8,931 bases of DNA from Synergistaceae bacterium (lineage in GTDB: Bacteria; Synergistota; Synergistia; Synergistales; Synergistaceae): positions 1 to 8,931 of the forward strand of contig JAITAT010000065.1 of the NCBI GenBank assembly GCA_031283975.1, written 5' to 3'. Each line of letters opens with the position of its first letter. Positions within the stretch are counted from its first letter, which is position 1. Shown here piece by piece: positions 1 through 5,675 of this stretch. The position numbers and the translations under genes were made by a program. The notes beneath the pieces were generated by a model that had not been told where the DNA came from, searched no databases, and saw nothing but the letters and a program-made list of their open reading frames with translations.

Positions 1-738
1 GAACTGTCGGCCGGAAGCGGGAACAGTTACGCGATTCCGCACGGCGTCACGGCATTGAGAAAAGACGGCGCGGTCTGGCTTACCGCAGGCACATCCGACG
101 TCCTGGTCGCGAGGAGCAAGGCGAACCCGGAAGGGAAACTGCGCAACGCGTCTCAGATGATTTTCTCGTTCAAGACGGAAAAATCCCAGACGAGAGTCTA
201 CACGAGAGATGATCTGAAAGTGCTGCAAGCGGCCGGAACCGATATTTACAATCCCCAGGACAAGGAATATGGATGGATGATAAACTTGGCCCCGGAGCGG
301 CGCGGCGAATCCGCGGAATATGTGTCGGCAAAACCGCTGGTATCCGGTGGAGTCATATATGTACCGACGTTCGTGGAGAAGAAGATAAACGTGACCGATC
401 CCGATATGCTCTGCGACATCTCGCCGCGAACGTACGGAGAGGCCAGGCTTTACGCCCTCCGCGCGGACAGCGGCGCGCCGTATTGGGATGCGTCCGTGGG
501 CAGGTTTTCCTCCATCACGGGGATAAAGATAACCGGTTTTTCGAGTTCGAGCCAGGGAGGAAAAAAGAGCATCGTGGCGACATATGACAACTTGACCGGG
601 AAGGAACCGGTGATAGATAAGAAGATCGGGGCAAAAAACGTGAAGGAACTTTCCTCATTGATCATCGATCTGCCCAAACAGAGTACAATGAATATGAAAC
701 CGGGGCAGGACATGATTTACTACTGGATAAAAGAGTGA
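1..738 (+). CDS. PilY1/PilC-like type IV pilus beta-propeller protein, 3' end (partial)
   Basis: The frame is open from base 1 to a TGA at 736-738, so this is the C-terminal 245 residues of a longer protein whose start lies outside the window. The sequence has the pattern of the C-terminal propeller of PilY1/PilC proteins: a Gly-Trp-hydrophobic blade (GWMINL, about nt 268-288) followed by a strand reading KPLVSGGVIYVPTF, then a Cys-containing loop and ARLYALRADSGAPYW, where the family usually has a 'LYALDAxTG' strand. PilY1 proteins are large secreted or pilus-tip proteins that support type IV pilus extension and adhesion. No calcium-binding loop is visible in this fragment, but that loop is usually further upstream. 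No pilin genes are in the window. A different PQQ-like propeller protein is the main alternative. Confidence 0.6.
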   Translation, partial: ELSAGSGNSYAIPHGVTALRKDGAVWLTAGTSDVLVARSKANPEGKLRNASQMIFSFKTEKSQTRVYTRDDLKVLQAAGTDIYNPQDKEYGWMINLAPERRGESAEYVSAKPLVSGGVIYVPTFVEKKINVTDPDMLCDISPRTYGEARLYALRADSGAPYWDASVGRFSSITGIKITGFSSSSQGGKKSIVATYDNLTGKEPVIDKKIGAKNVKELSSLIIDLPKQSTMNMKPGQDMIYYWIKE

Positions 739-868
739 CATGCGCGCTTGAAAAATAGCCTCGAAGCGCAGGCAAACCCTTGAGGTTCCGCCCTGAACCC
801 CGCCGGGAAACTTATCCCTGCCGGGCTCGGGCGGAGCCCAAGATTTTTCGAGGGTTCAAACTCGTATA
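739..868. other. Intergenic spacer with small inverted repeats
   Basis: No gene is seen here. Besides the candidate terminator, there are two weak hairpins: GCGCTT (744-749) with AAGCGC (764-769), and GGTTC (784-788) with GAACC (795-799). GCCGGG also occurs as a direct repeat at 802-807 and 820-825. These may simply be structure in the 3' end of the pilus transcript. Confidence 0.3.
823..848 (+). terminator. Candidate Rho-independent terminator after the pilus gene
   Basis: A 6-bp stem, GGGCTC (823-828) and GAGCCC (834-839), with a 5-nt loop is followed, after four bases, by five Ts (844-848). It lies 85 nt after the PilY1-like stop codon and just before the promoter of the sulfur operon. 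The T run is short and offset from the stem, so termination may be inefficient. Confidence 0.45.
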
Positions 869-897
869 TTGACAGGAGTGGGATATCGGGATATTAT
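869..897 (+). promoter_or_regulatory. Strong sigma-70-type promoter of the sulfur operon
   Basis: A perfect -35 hexamer TTGACA (869-874) is followed by a 17-nt spacer and a -10 hexamer TATTAT (892-897, five of six matches). Transcription should start near 903-905, giving a leader of about 60 nt before the sulfite reductase ATG at 964. A run of eight Ts (897-904) follows directly. Confidence 0.75.
883..894. promoter_or_regulatory. Inverted repeat overlapping the -10 box, possible operator
   Basis: ATATC (883-887), two bases, then GATAT (890-894) form a perfect 5-2-5 inverted repeat in the promoter spacer that runs into the -10 hexamer. A protein bound here would block RNA polymerase. No regulator gene is adjacent, and the repeat is short, so this is a candidate only. 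Confidence 0.35.
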
Positions 898-918
898 TTT
901 TTTTCAATTAAAACATAT

Positions 919-936
919 TATTTATATATATAAATA
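919..936. promoter_or_regulatory. 18-bp AT-only palindrome in the operon leader
   Basis: TATTTATATATATAAATA is a perfect 18-bp palindrome lying about 15 to 32 nt downstream of the predicted transcription start. It is made only of A and T in an otherwise GC-rich neighbourhood. It could be an operator or a weak leader hairpin. AT-rich sequence forms palindromes easily, which lowers the weight of this observation. Confidence 0.35.
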
Positions 937-963
937 GTATAATAATTTGGGGAGGGCTTCAAA

Positions 964-1824
964 ATGGCGGTGGATTACTCCGCCTTGAAAAAGGGCGGCT
1001 TTATGAGACAGAAGCAGAAGGACGTTTTTTCGATGAGGCTGAAAGTCGTCGGGGGAAATATCACGGCTGGGCAACTGGAGACGATATCCAATATATCCAG
1101 GAAATACGGCGGCGGTCATGTGCATCTGACGTCGCGGCAGGGGGTCGAGATTCCGTTCATAAAACTAGCCGACATCGACGCGGTGAAAGCGGAGTTGGAG
1201 GCCGGCGGCGCAGCGGTGGGGGTTTGCGGCCCGAGGGTGCGCACAGTAACGGCATGCCAGGGGGCGGAAATCTGCCCCAGCGGCTGCATTGACACCTATC
1301 CTCTGGCGGCCGCCATTTCGGAACGTTACTTCGGCAAGGAGCTGCCTCACAAATTCAAGTTCGGGATAACGGGCTGCCGCAACAACTGCCTTAAAGCGGA
1401 GGAAAACGACCTCGGGGTGAAAGGCGGCCTCACGGTCGAATGGAAAAAAGATAACTGCATACTCTGCGGGGTCTGCGTCAAAGTGTGCAGGGAAAGCGCT
1501 CTCTCCATCGCGGACGAATTGATAAATCTGGACGAATCGACGTGCAACTTCTGTGGCAGGTGCGTCAAGTCATGCCCGACGGACGCATGGCGTGGCGAAC
1601 CGGGATATATTCTCTCGTGCGGCGGAACTTTCGGCAATCAAATAGCCTATGGGCTCGAAGTCCTGCCGATAATCCGCGGCGGGGATTCTTTCTTCCGCGC
1701 GGCGGACGCCGCGATCGATTTTTTCGCCAAATACGCGAAACCGGGAGAACGATTCCGTCCGGCTATAGATCGCGCCGGCTGGGATGTTTTCAGAAACGCC
1801 ATGGAGGAGGCTCTCGATGCCTGA
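964..1824 (+). CDS. Small siroheme sulfite reductase with two ferredoxin-type clusters
   Basis: This 286-residue protein belongs to the short nitrite/sulfite reductase family (AsrC/Sir-like), which reduces sulfite to sulfide with six electrons. HLTSRQG (54-60) is the siroheme-contacting TxRQ motif. C98-x5-C104 and C138-x3-C142 are the four cysteines that hold the [4Fe-4S] cluster bridged to siroheme. A ferredoxin domain follows with two full sets, C165/C168/C171/C175 and C194/C197/C200/C204. There is no flavin domain, so electrons must come from another protein. No asrA or asrB gene is adjacent. The start at 964 has a GGGGAGGG ribosome site (949-956) seven bases upstream. It is the first of five overlapping or near-overlapping genes, whose other members handle protein-bound sulfur, which points to sulfide supply for biosynthesis rather than respiration. 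A nitrite-reducing role cannot be excluded from sequence alone. Confidence 0.88.
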   Translation: MAVDYSALKKGGFMRQKQKDVFSMRLKVVGGNITAGQLETISNISRKYGGGHVHLTSRQGVEIPFIKLADIDAVKAELEAGGAAVGVCGPRVRTVTACQGAEICPSGCIDTYPLAAAISERYFGKELPHKFKFGITGCRNNCLKAEENDLGVKGGLTVEWKKDNCILCGVCVKVCRESALSIADELINLDESTCNFCGRCVKSCPTDAWRGEPGYILSCGGTFGNQIAYGLEVLPIIRGGDSFFRAADAAIDFFAKYAKPGERFRPAIDRAGWDVFRNAMEEALDA

Positions 1825-2068
1825 TTACGGGATAGACGCCGCGGTCGATATAACCTCCGTTGTTTGCCCCGTGACCTTCGTCAAGACGAAAGTCGCGATC
1901 GAGGAGCTGGATGACGGACAGATCCTGCTGGTGCGCATGAACGACGGCGAACCGATACAAAATGTCCCGCGCAGCCTCAAAGACGAGGGACATGAGATAT
2001 TGAAGCTGATCGACAACAAAGACGGCACGTATAATCTTATAGTGCGAAAAAGAGAATCCGGAGGTTGA
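1817..2068 (+). CDS. TusA-family sulfur relay protein
   Basis: An 83-residue protein with the TusA/SirA fold signature: residues DITSVVCPVTFVKTKVAIEE carry the persulfide-accepting cysteine at position 17 at the start of helix 1, followed by the usual GEPIQNVPRSLKDEGHEI stretch. TusA proteins accept sulfane sulfur on this cysteine and pass it to a partner. The motif is Cys-Pro-Val-Thr instead of the classical Cys-Pro-x-Pro, so it belongs to a variant branch. The ATG at 1817 is preferred over the upstream in-frame ATG at 1784 because it has a GGAGGAGG site (1803-1810) six bases before it and gives the normal family length. It overlaps the sulfite reductase gene by 8 nt, implying coupled translation. 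It could bring sulfur from a desulfurase, or guide sulfide or persulfide to the carrier encoded next. Confidence 0.8.
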   Translation: MPDYGIDAAVDITSVVCPVTFVKTKVAIEELDDGQILLVRMNDGEPIQNVPRSLKDEGHEILKLIDNKDGTYNLIVRKRESGG

Positions 2069-2072
2069 GTGA

Positions 2073-2279
2073 ATGAAACTGACCATTGCTGGAACGGTGA
2101 AGGAATACGACGAGGGGCTGAAGGTTCCCGAGCTTATCGAGGCCGAGAAAGTACAGACTCCGATGTACGTCACTGTTTCGATAAATGATGAATTCGTCAA
2201 AAGCGAGGCACTCGGCGAGACCGTGCTGCGCGACGGCGACGTTGTCGAATTTCTGTATTTCATGGGAGGGGGCAGGTGA
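2073..2279 (+). CDS. hcyS: MoaD/ThiS-like sulfur carrier with Gly-Gly-Gly-Arg tail (HcyS-type)
   Basis: A 68-residue ubiquitin-like carrier of ThiS/MoaD size. Typical landmarks are the hydrophobic strand YVTVSINDEFV (32-42), the turn LRDGDVVEFLYF (52-63), and a glycine tail. In ThiS and MoaD the protein ends in Gly-Gly, which is adenylated and then thiocarboxylated. Here the end is G65-G66-G67-R68, so a residue follows the glycines and must be removed before activation. The same logic is known for HcyS of Wolinella, which carries an extra alanine, and for CysO of Mycobacterium, both processed by JAMM proteases. A JAMM protease and an E1 enzyme are encoded just downstream. GGAGG at 2060-2064 precedes the ATG by eight bases. 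The gene starts 4 nt after the TusA stop. Assignment to homocysteine rather than cysteine synthesis is inferred from the sulfite reductase neighbour. Confidence 0.8.
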   Translation: MKLTIAGTVKEYDEGLKVPELIEAEKVQTPMYVTVSINDEFVKSEALGETVLRDGDVVEFLYFMGGGR

Positions 2280-3088
2280 TGGCCTTCTCTGACGAACAGC
2301 TCGAGCGCTATTCCCGAAATATCATACTGAAAGAGATAGGCGTAAAGGGCCAAAAGAGGCTCATGGACGCTAAGGTACTCATTATAGGCGCGGGCGGTCT
2401 CGGCGCCCCGGCGGCGCTTTACCTCGCGGCGGCCGGAGTCGGAACCATAGGCGTGGCCGACGCTGACGCGGTCGATTTGTCGAACCTCCAGCGGCAGATA
2501 ATTCACGCCACGCCGGACGTAGGCAGGCCAAAGGTTCAGTCGGCACGCGAGAAAATGGAGGCCATAAACCCGGAAATAACCGTGAAAGCCTGCCATGAAT
2601 TCGTAAACGCCGGCAATATAATGGCTCTCATAGAGGGATACGATTTCATCATCGACGGCACCGACAATTTCCCGGCGAAGTTTTTGATAAACGACGCTTG
2701 CGTTATCGCGCGCAAGCCCTTTTCTCACGCCGGTATCATCAGATTTCAGGGACAGCTCATGACCTACGTTCCAGGAGAGGGGCCCTGCTATCGCTGCGTA
2801 TTCGTCTCGCCTCCCCCGCCCGACGCCGTCCCGACATGCAGCCAGGCCGGAGTCATAGGCGCCATGGCCGGAGTCATAGGAAGCCTGCAGGCCATGGAAG
2901 CGGTCAAATTCATCACCCATGCCGGCAAACTGCTGACCGGCGAGCTGCTGACTTACGACGCCCTATCGATGGAGTTTCGCCGGATAAAACTTCCCTCCCG
3001 CCGCGACTGCGCGGTCTGCGGCGCGGAACCATCCATCGCGGCGCCCTTCGATTACGCCGCGCCGGTCTGCGAGGGAATAATAATATGA
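2279..3088 (+). CDS. hcyF: ThiF/MoeB/HesA-family E1-like adenylyltransferase (HcyF-type)
   Basis: A 269-residue E1-like enzyme that should adenylate the C-terminal glycine of the carrier with ATP. Visible motifs: R13 in the N-terminal RYSRN motif, the nucleotide loop GAGGLG (37-42), DADAVDLSNLQRQ (61-73) with D63, N69, R72 and Q73, K85, and the DGTDN motif (126-130). Zinc-binding pairs CxxC sit at 170/173 and 244/247. C187 in PTCSQAG is at the position of the catalytic or persulfide cysteine of MoeB/ThiF. There is no C-terminal rhodanese domain, as in ThiF and MoeB. The ATG at 2279 overlaps the carrier stop by one base (TGATG) and has GGAGG (2265-2269) nine bases upstream. The in-frame GTG at 2276 is the alternative start. 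ThiF or MoeB proper are possible, but no thiamine or molybdopterin genes are nearby. Confidence 0.87.
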   Translation: MAFSDEQLERYSRNIILKEIGVKGQKRLMDAKVLIIGAGGLGAPAALYLAAAGVGTIGVADADAVDLSNLQRQIIHATPDVGRPKVQSAREKMEAINPEITVKACHEFVNAGNIMALIEGYDFIIDGTDNFPAKFLINDACVIARKPFSHAGIIRFQGQLMTYVPGEGPCYRCVFVSPPPPDAVPTCSQAGVIGAMAGVIGSLQAMEAVKFITHAGKLLTGELLTYDALSMEFRRIKLPSRRDCAVCGAEPSIAAPFDYAAPVCEGIII

Positions 3089-3528
3089 GCGGCGGCGGGA
3101 CGCGCGCGGCGCGGGAACGCCTGACGATCAAAAAATCCGACATCGGCGAGATGATCTCCCACGCCAAATCATGCCTGCCGAACGAGTCGTGCGGGTTGAT
3201 AGCGGGGAAGCGCGAGGAGGGAGCGAAGGTCGTCGAGCGCGTGTATAAATTGAAAAACACGGACGAGAGCCGGATTCATTTTACCGTAGACCAGCGCGAG
3301 CAGCTCGCCTCGATAAAGGATATGCGCGCGCGCGGGCTGACGCCGCTCGGCAATTTCCACTCGCACCCGGAGACCCCGGCGCGGCCGTCCGAAGAGGACA
3401 TAAAACTCGCTTTCGACCCGGACGCGTCGTATATAATCATCTCTTTAGCCGGCAAAGAACCGATTATCAGGTCGTTTCACATCGAAAACGGCGCGGCTGT
3501 TCAAGAGGACATCATAACTCTGGAATAA
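3085..3528 (+). CDS. hcyD: JAMM/Mec+ zinc metalloprotease (HcyD-type)
   Basis: A 147-residue JAB1/MPN-domain protease with the complete catalytic set: E34 in NESCGLIAG, H92 and H94 in FHSHP, S102 and D105 in RPSEED. Bacterial single-domain members of this type remove residues after the glycine tail of sulfur carriers and release the amino acid built on them (Mec of Mycobacterium, HcyD of Wolinella). It acts in the cytosol, with no signal peptide. The ATG at 3085 overlaps the E1 stop (ATGA) and follows GAGGGA (3071-3076) by eight bases. The frame is open far upstream, but that part only shadows the E1 gene. The first 12 residues (MSGGGTRAARER) precede the usual domain start. Being last in the operon, it probably acts twice: trimming the carrier tail, then freeing the product. 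Confidence 0.87.
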   Translation: MSGGGTRAARERLTIKKSDIGEMISHAKSCLPNESCGLIAGKREEGAKVVERVYKLKNTDESRIHFTVDQREQLASIKDMRARGLTPLGNFHSHPETPARPSEEDIKLAFDPDASYIIISLAGKEPIIRSFHIENGAAVQEDIITLE

Positions 3529-3530
3529 AT

Positions 3531-3551
3531 CGCGCCGCCGCCGCGCGTTTT
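3531..3551 (+). terminator. Weak candidate terminator between convergent genes
   Basis: CGCGC (3531-3535) and GCGCG (3543-3547) form a 5-bp GC stem with a 7-nt loop, followed directly by TTTT. It sits 2 nt after the protease stop, in the 37-nt gap before the convergent ATPase gene. The stem and T run are short, so this is tentative. Confidence 0.35.
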
Positions 3552-3565
3552 ATACGGTAACCTGG

Positions 3566-4957
3566 TCAATCAAACATTGAAGCGGCGTCGATCAGCCGCA
3601 CATTTCCGCAGTTTTGCGCTCGCTTTGCGAGATCGGCGGTGAATCCGGATTTGGAAAACAAAAAGTAATGCTTCTCGCTGAACCGTTCAAAGTTCTCCGA
3701 TTTACGAATCAACTCGCCGAGAATATCGGTATCGGCCGCCTGATTCCGCCACTTACACTCGCCAAAAACAGCTGAGTCGCCGCTCCACGCGATAAAATCT
3801 ATCTCCTCTTCGCAGCGTTTATAGCGGTTCGAACCCCACCAACGCCCGATATCGGAAAACTCGACCGGCACGCGGCCAACGCGCAGCAACCGCCACATAT
3901 ATTGCTTGGCGCATTCTTCAAAAACATTTCCCATAAACGCGTTGAGCTGCCGTCCGATCACCTCGTCGCAAACTTTTTCACCTAACCCGGCCGATATGCG
4001 GCTGAGGTTTGGCAGCAAAAACCTGTACCAGAAACGGAACATCTGGTCGCTCAGCCCGTAAACGCTCTTGCGCGGGTTCGGGTTGACGGCGGGCAGCTCT
4101 TTTTTCACAAGACCGAGCGAAATGAGCGTCGCGAGCATATTGCTGCACTGGCTCGTTTCAATTCCCACCGCCGTGGCGATTTCATTGAGCCTGCTATGCC
4201 CGGACGAGATCGCGGCAATGATGCCGTTATAAGTCTGCGGATTTTTCAATTCCTGTTTCAGCAGACTCGATGGTTCCTCGAACAATCTGCCGGAAGGGGA
4301 GAAAAACAACTCTCGCAGTTTATCGCGCACTGACAAACCGCCGTCAATACGCGAAGCGTACTCCGGCACGCCGCCTATTGCGCCGTACAGCGTTATTTTG
4401 TCATCGAAGGAAAATCTCGGATACATCTTCGCGCAGTCGAAATAATCGAACGGCAGTATTTTGAATTGCGTCGAGCGGCGTCCGTAAAGCGGGCTTTTAT
4501 ATCCCAAGACCTGGTTTTCCATAAACGACATCGACGATCCGCACAAGATGAGGAATAATTGATTGTCATTATGATGTTTGTCGATCGCGGCCTGCAACAC
4601 GGACGAGACGGAACGCCCGCTCTCCGCCAGATAGGGATATTCATCGATCACGAGTATAACGCGTTCCGATTTCGAGCGCAAAAAACAGTACTCGATCGCG
4701 TCACGGAACGTCGCGAACGGATTATGCGGCGCGTCCGGCGCCAGCACGTCGTAAATTTGCTCCGACAGCAGAGACAGGTTTTCTTTGAGCGTCGACTCCA
4801 CCGCCACAAAATAAATCGCCCGTTTATCCTTGCAGAATTCGTTTATCAGCGTGGTCTTTCCCACACGGCGCCGGCCATATATGACAGCGAACTGAAACCC
4901 AGAGCGGCCGTGCTCGCGTGCAAGCGAATCGAGTTCTGCCTTGCGCCCGACGAACAT
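3566..4957 (-). CDS. ATPase_2/DUF234 family ATP-binding protein with nuclease-like C-terminus
   Basis: A protein of about 463 residues in the STAND-like ATPase_2 plus DUF234 family, common in archaea and anaerobic bacteria and of unknown function. An N-terminal MFVGRKAEL precedes a Walker A motif GRRRVGKTT (near residue 30) and a Walker B motif VILVIDE (near 100), then a sensor-like LILCGSS. A winged-helix-like segment (about 245-290, HSRLNEIATAVG) follows. The C-terminal DUF234 part has EEEIDFIAW followed by GECKW (about 383-403), which resembles the D-x(n)-E-x-K core of PD-(D/E)xK nucleases. The ATG at 4957 is chosen because GGGGG (4968-4964) sits six bases before it and the family usually begins MF(V/I)GR. 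The ATG at 4963 is the alternative, two residues longer. It is alone on its strand, convergent to the sulfur operon, and has no evident functional link to it. It may be mobile or defence-related, which is not shown. Confidence 0.8.
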   Translation of the reverse strand: MFVGRKAELDSLAREHGRSGFQFAVIYGRRRVGKTTLINEFCKDKRAIYFVAVESTLKENLSLLSEQIYDVLAPDAPHNPFATFRDAIEYCFLRSKSERVILVIDEYPYLAESGRSVSSVLQAAIDKHHNDNQLFLILCGSSMSFMENQVLGYKSPLYGRRSTQFKILPFDYFDCAKMYPRFSFDDKITLYGAIGGVPEYASRIDGGLSVRDKLRELFFSPSGRLFEEPSSLLKQELKNPQTYNGIIAAISSGHSRLNEIATAVGIETSQCSNMLATLISLGLVKKELPAVNPNPRKSVYGLSDQMFRFWYRFLLPNLSRISAGLGEKVCDEVIGRQLNAFMGNVFEECAKQYMWRLLRVGRVPVEFSDIGRWWGSNRYKRCEEEIDFIAWSGDSAVFGECKWRNQAADTDILGELIRKSENFERFSEKHYFLFSKSGFTADLAKRAQNCGNVRLIDAASMFD

Positions 4958-4986
4958 CCCCATCCCCCATTTGCTAATTATTCAAT

Positions 4987-5006
4987 TACTAATTACATAA
5001 TTAGTA
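4987..5006. promoter_or_regulatory. 20-bp inverted repeat at the ATPase promoter, likely operator
   Basis: TACTAATTA (4987-4995), two bases (CA), then TAATTAGTA (4998-5006) form a perfect 9-2-9 inverted repeat. It covers part of the -10 box and the predicted start of the ATPase transcript. Another TAATTA occurs at 4975-4980. This layout suits a repressor site; the ATPase has its own winged-helix-like region and could regulate itself, but that is speculative. Confidence 0.45.
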
Positions 5007-5031
5007 TTTATCCAATCGGAAAAATTGTCAA
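5003..5031 (-). promoter_or_regulatory. Promoter of the ATPase gene
   Basis: On the minus strand, a perfect TTGACA (5031-5026) is followed by a 17-nt spacer and AATACT (5008-5003), a four-of-six match to the -10 consensus. The predicted start is about 40 nt before the ATPase ATG. The -35 box is convincing and the -10 box is mediocre. Confidence 0.55.
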
Positions 5032-5116
5032 GAGAAAGGAGCCGCGGTGATGCCGCGAATCGAATGTGCCGTGTCTTGACGGCGGTATACCTTGAGGGGA
5101 CGAATCCGGCCGGCTA

Positions 5117-5650
5117 TCAGAGTTTGAAAACAACCCCTGTCGCGGCGCCCGCCATTATAATCCATACCGGATTTATCTTAGTGAATACCATTATCAGCAG
5201 CGCGGCAAGCCCGATGCCCCACGTAAAAGCCCCTTCCAGCGACGACGGGGCCATGCTGTAGGCGGTGTGCGCGAGCATGGCCACGACGACGGGACGAAGG
5301 CCCTTCAACATGCTTATTATCCTTGGATTGTCTTTTACCATACCGACCAATCTCAGAAGCAGAAGCACAAGTATTATGCTCGGAAGGATCATGCCGAGGA
5401 CGGCCGCGGACGCCCCGGGCAAACCGGCGACCTTGTGCCCGACGACAGCCGCCAGTTTGGTCGCTATGGGCCCCGGAAGGGCGTTCCCCACCGCGAGCGC
5501 GTCCATGAAGTCCTCAGTCCTCATCCACTGGTGCGCGCCGACTTCAGCCTGAAGCAGAGGTATGACGGACGGTCCCCCGCCATAAGTGGCGCAGCCGAGT
5601 TTTGCCATCGTCCAGAAGAGCGTGAGCAGAATTTTCGCGTTCAAACGCAC
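5117..5650 (-). CDS. ChrA-type (CHR family) half-size transporter
   Basis: A 177-residue membrane protein matching one CHR domain. The signature YGGGPSVIPLLQAEV (about 23-37) and the DALAVGNALPGPIATKLA block (about 50-67) are both present, followed by long hydrophobic stretches near 80-102, 116-132, 142-158 and 161-176. CHR proteins export chromate in some bacteria, but many members have no known substrate. Full-size ChrA has two such domains, and short members are usually encoded as pairs of neighbouring genes. No second half is present in the window. The GTG at 5650 has AAGGAAG just upstream; the TTG at 5644 is an alternative with more normal spacing. It follows the GntR gene by 25 nt on the same strand, so the two are probably co-transcribed. 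Chromate as the substrate is not supported by context. Confidence 0.82.
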   Translation of the reverse strand: MRLNAKILLTLFWTMAKLGCATYGGGPSVIPLLQAEVGAHQWMRTEDFMDALAVGNALPGPIATKLAAVVGHKVAGLPGASAAVLGMILPSIILVLLLLRLVGMVKDNPRIISMLKGLRPVVVAMLAHTAYSMAPSSLEGAFTWGIGLAALLIMVFTKINPVWIIMAGAATGVVFKL

Positions 5651-5675
5651 CGCTTCCTTTCATCCGGTAATTTTT

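Noticed and set aside
1790..2920. Minus-strand open frame of 376 codons opposite the TusA, carrier and E1 genes
   Set aside because: It runs antisense through three clearly recognisable genes, has no family motif, and its composition is what the GC-rich coding strand would generate by chance.
2698..3084. N-terminal extension of the JAMM protease gene into the E1 gene
   Set aside because: The extended part is very rich in Arg and Ser, as expected for an out-of-frame reading of the E1 gene. The ATG at 3085 has its own ribosome site and gives the normal family size.
5043..5057. Small hairpin CGCGG-N5-CCGCG as a terminator for the ChrA-type transcript
   Set aside because: The stem is only 5 bp and no T run follows on the minus strand.
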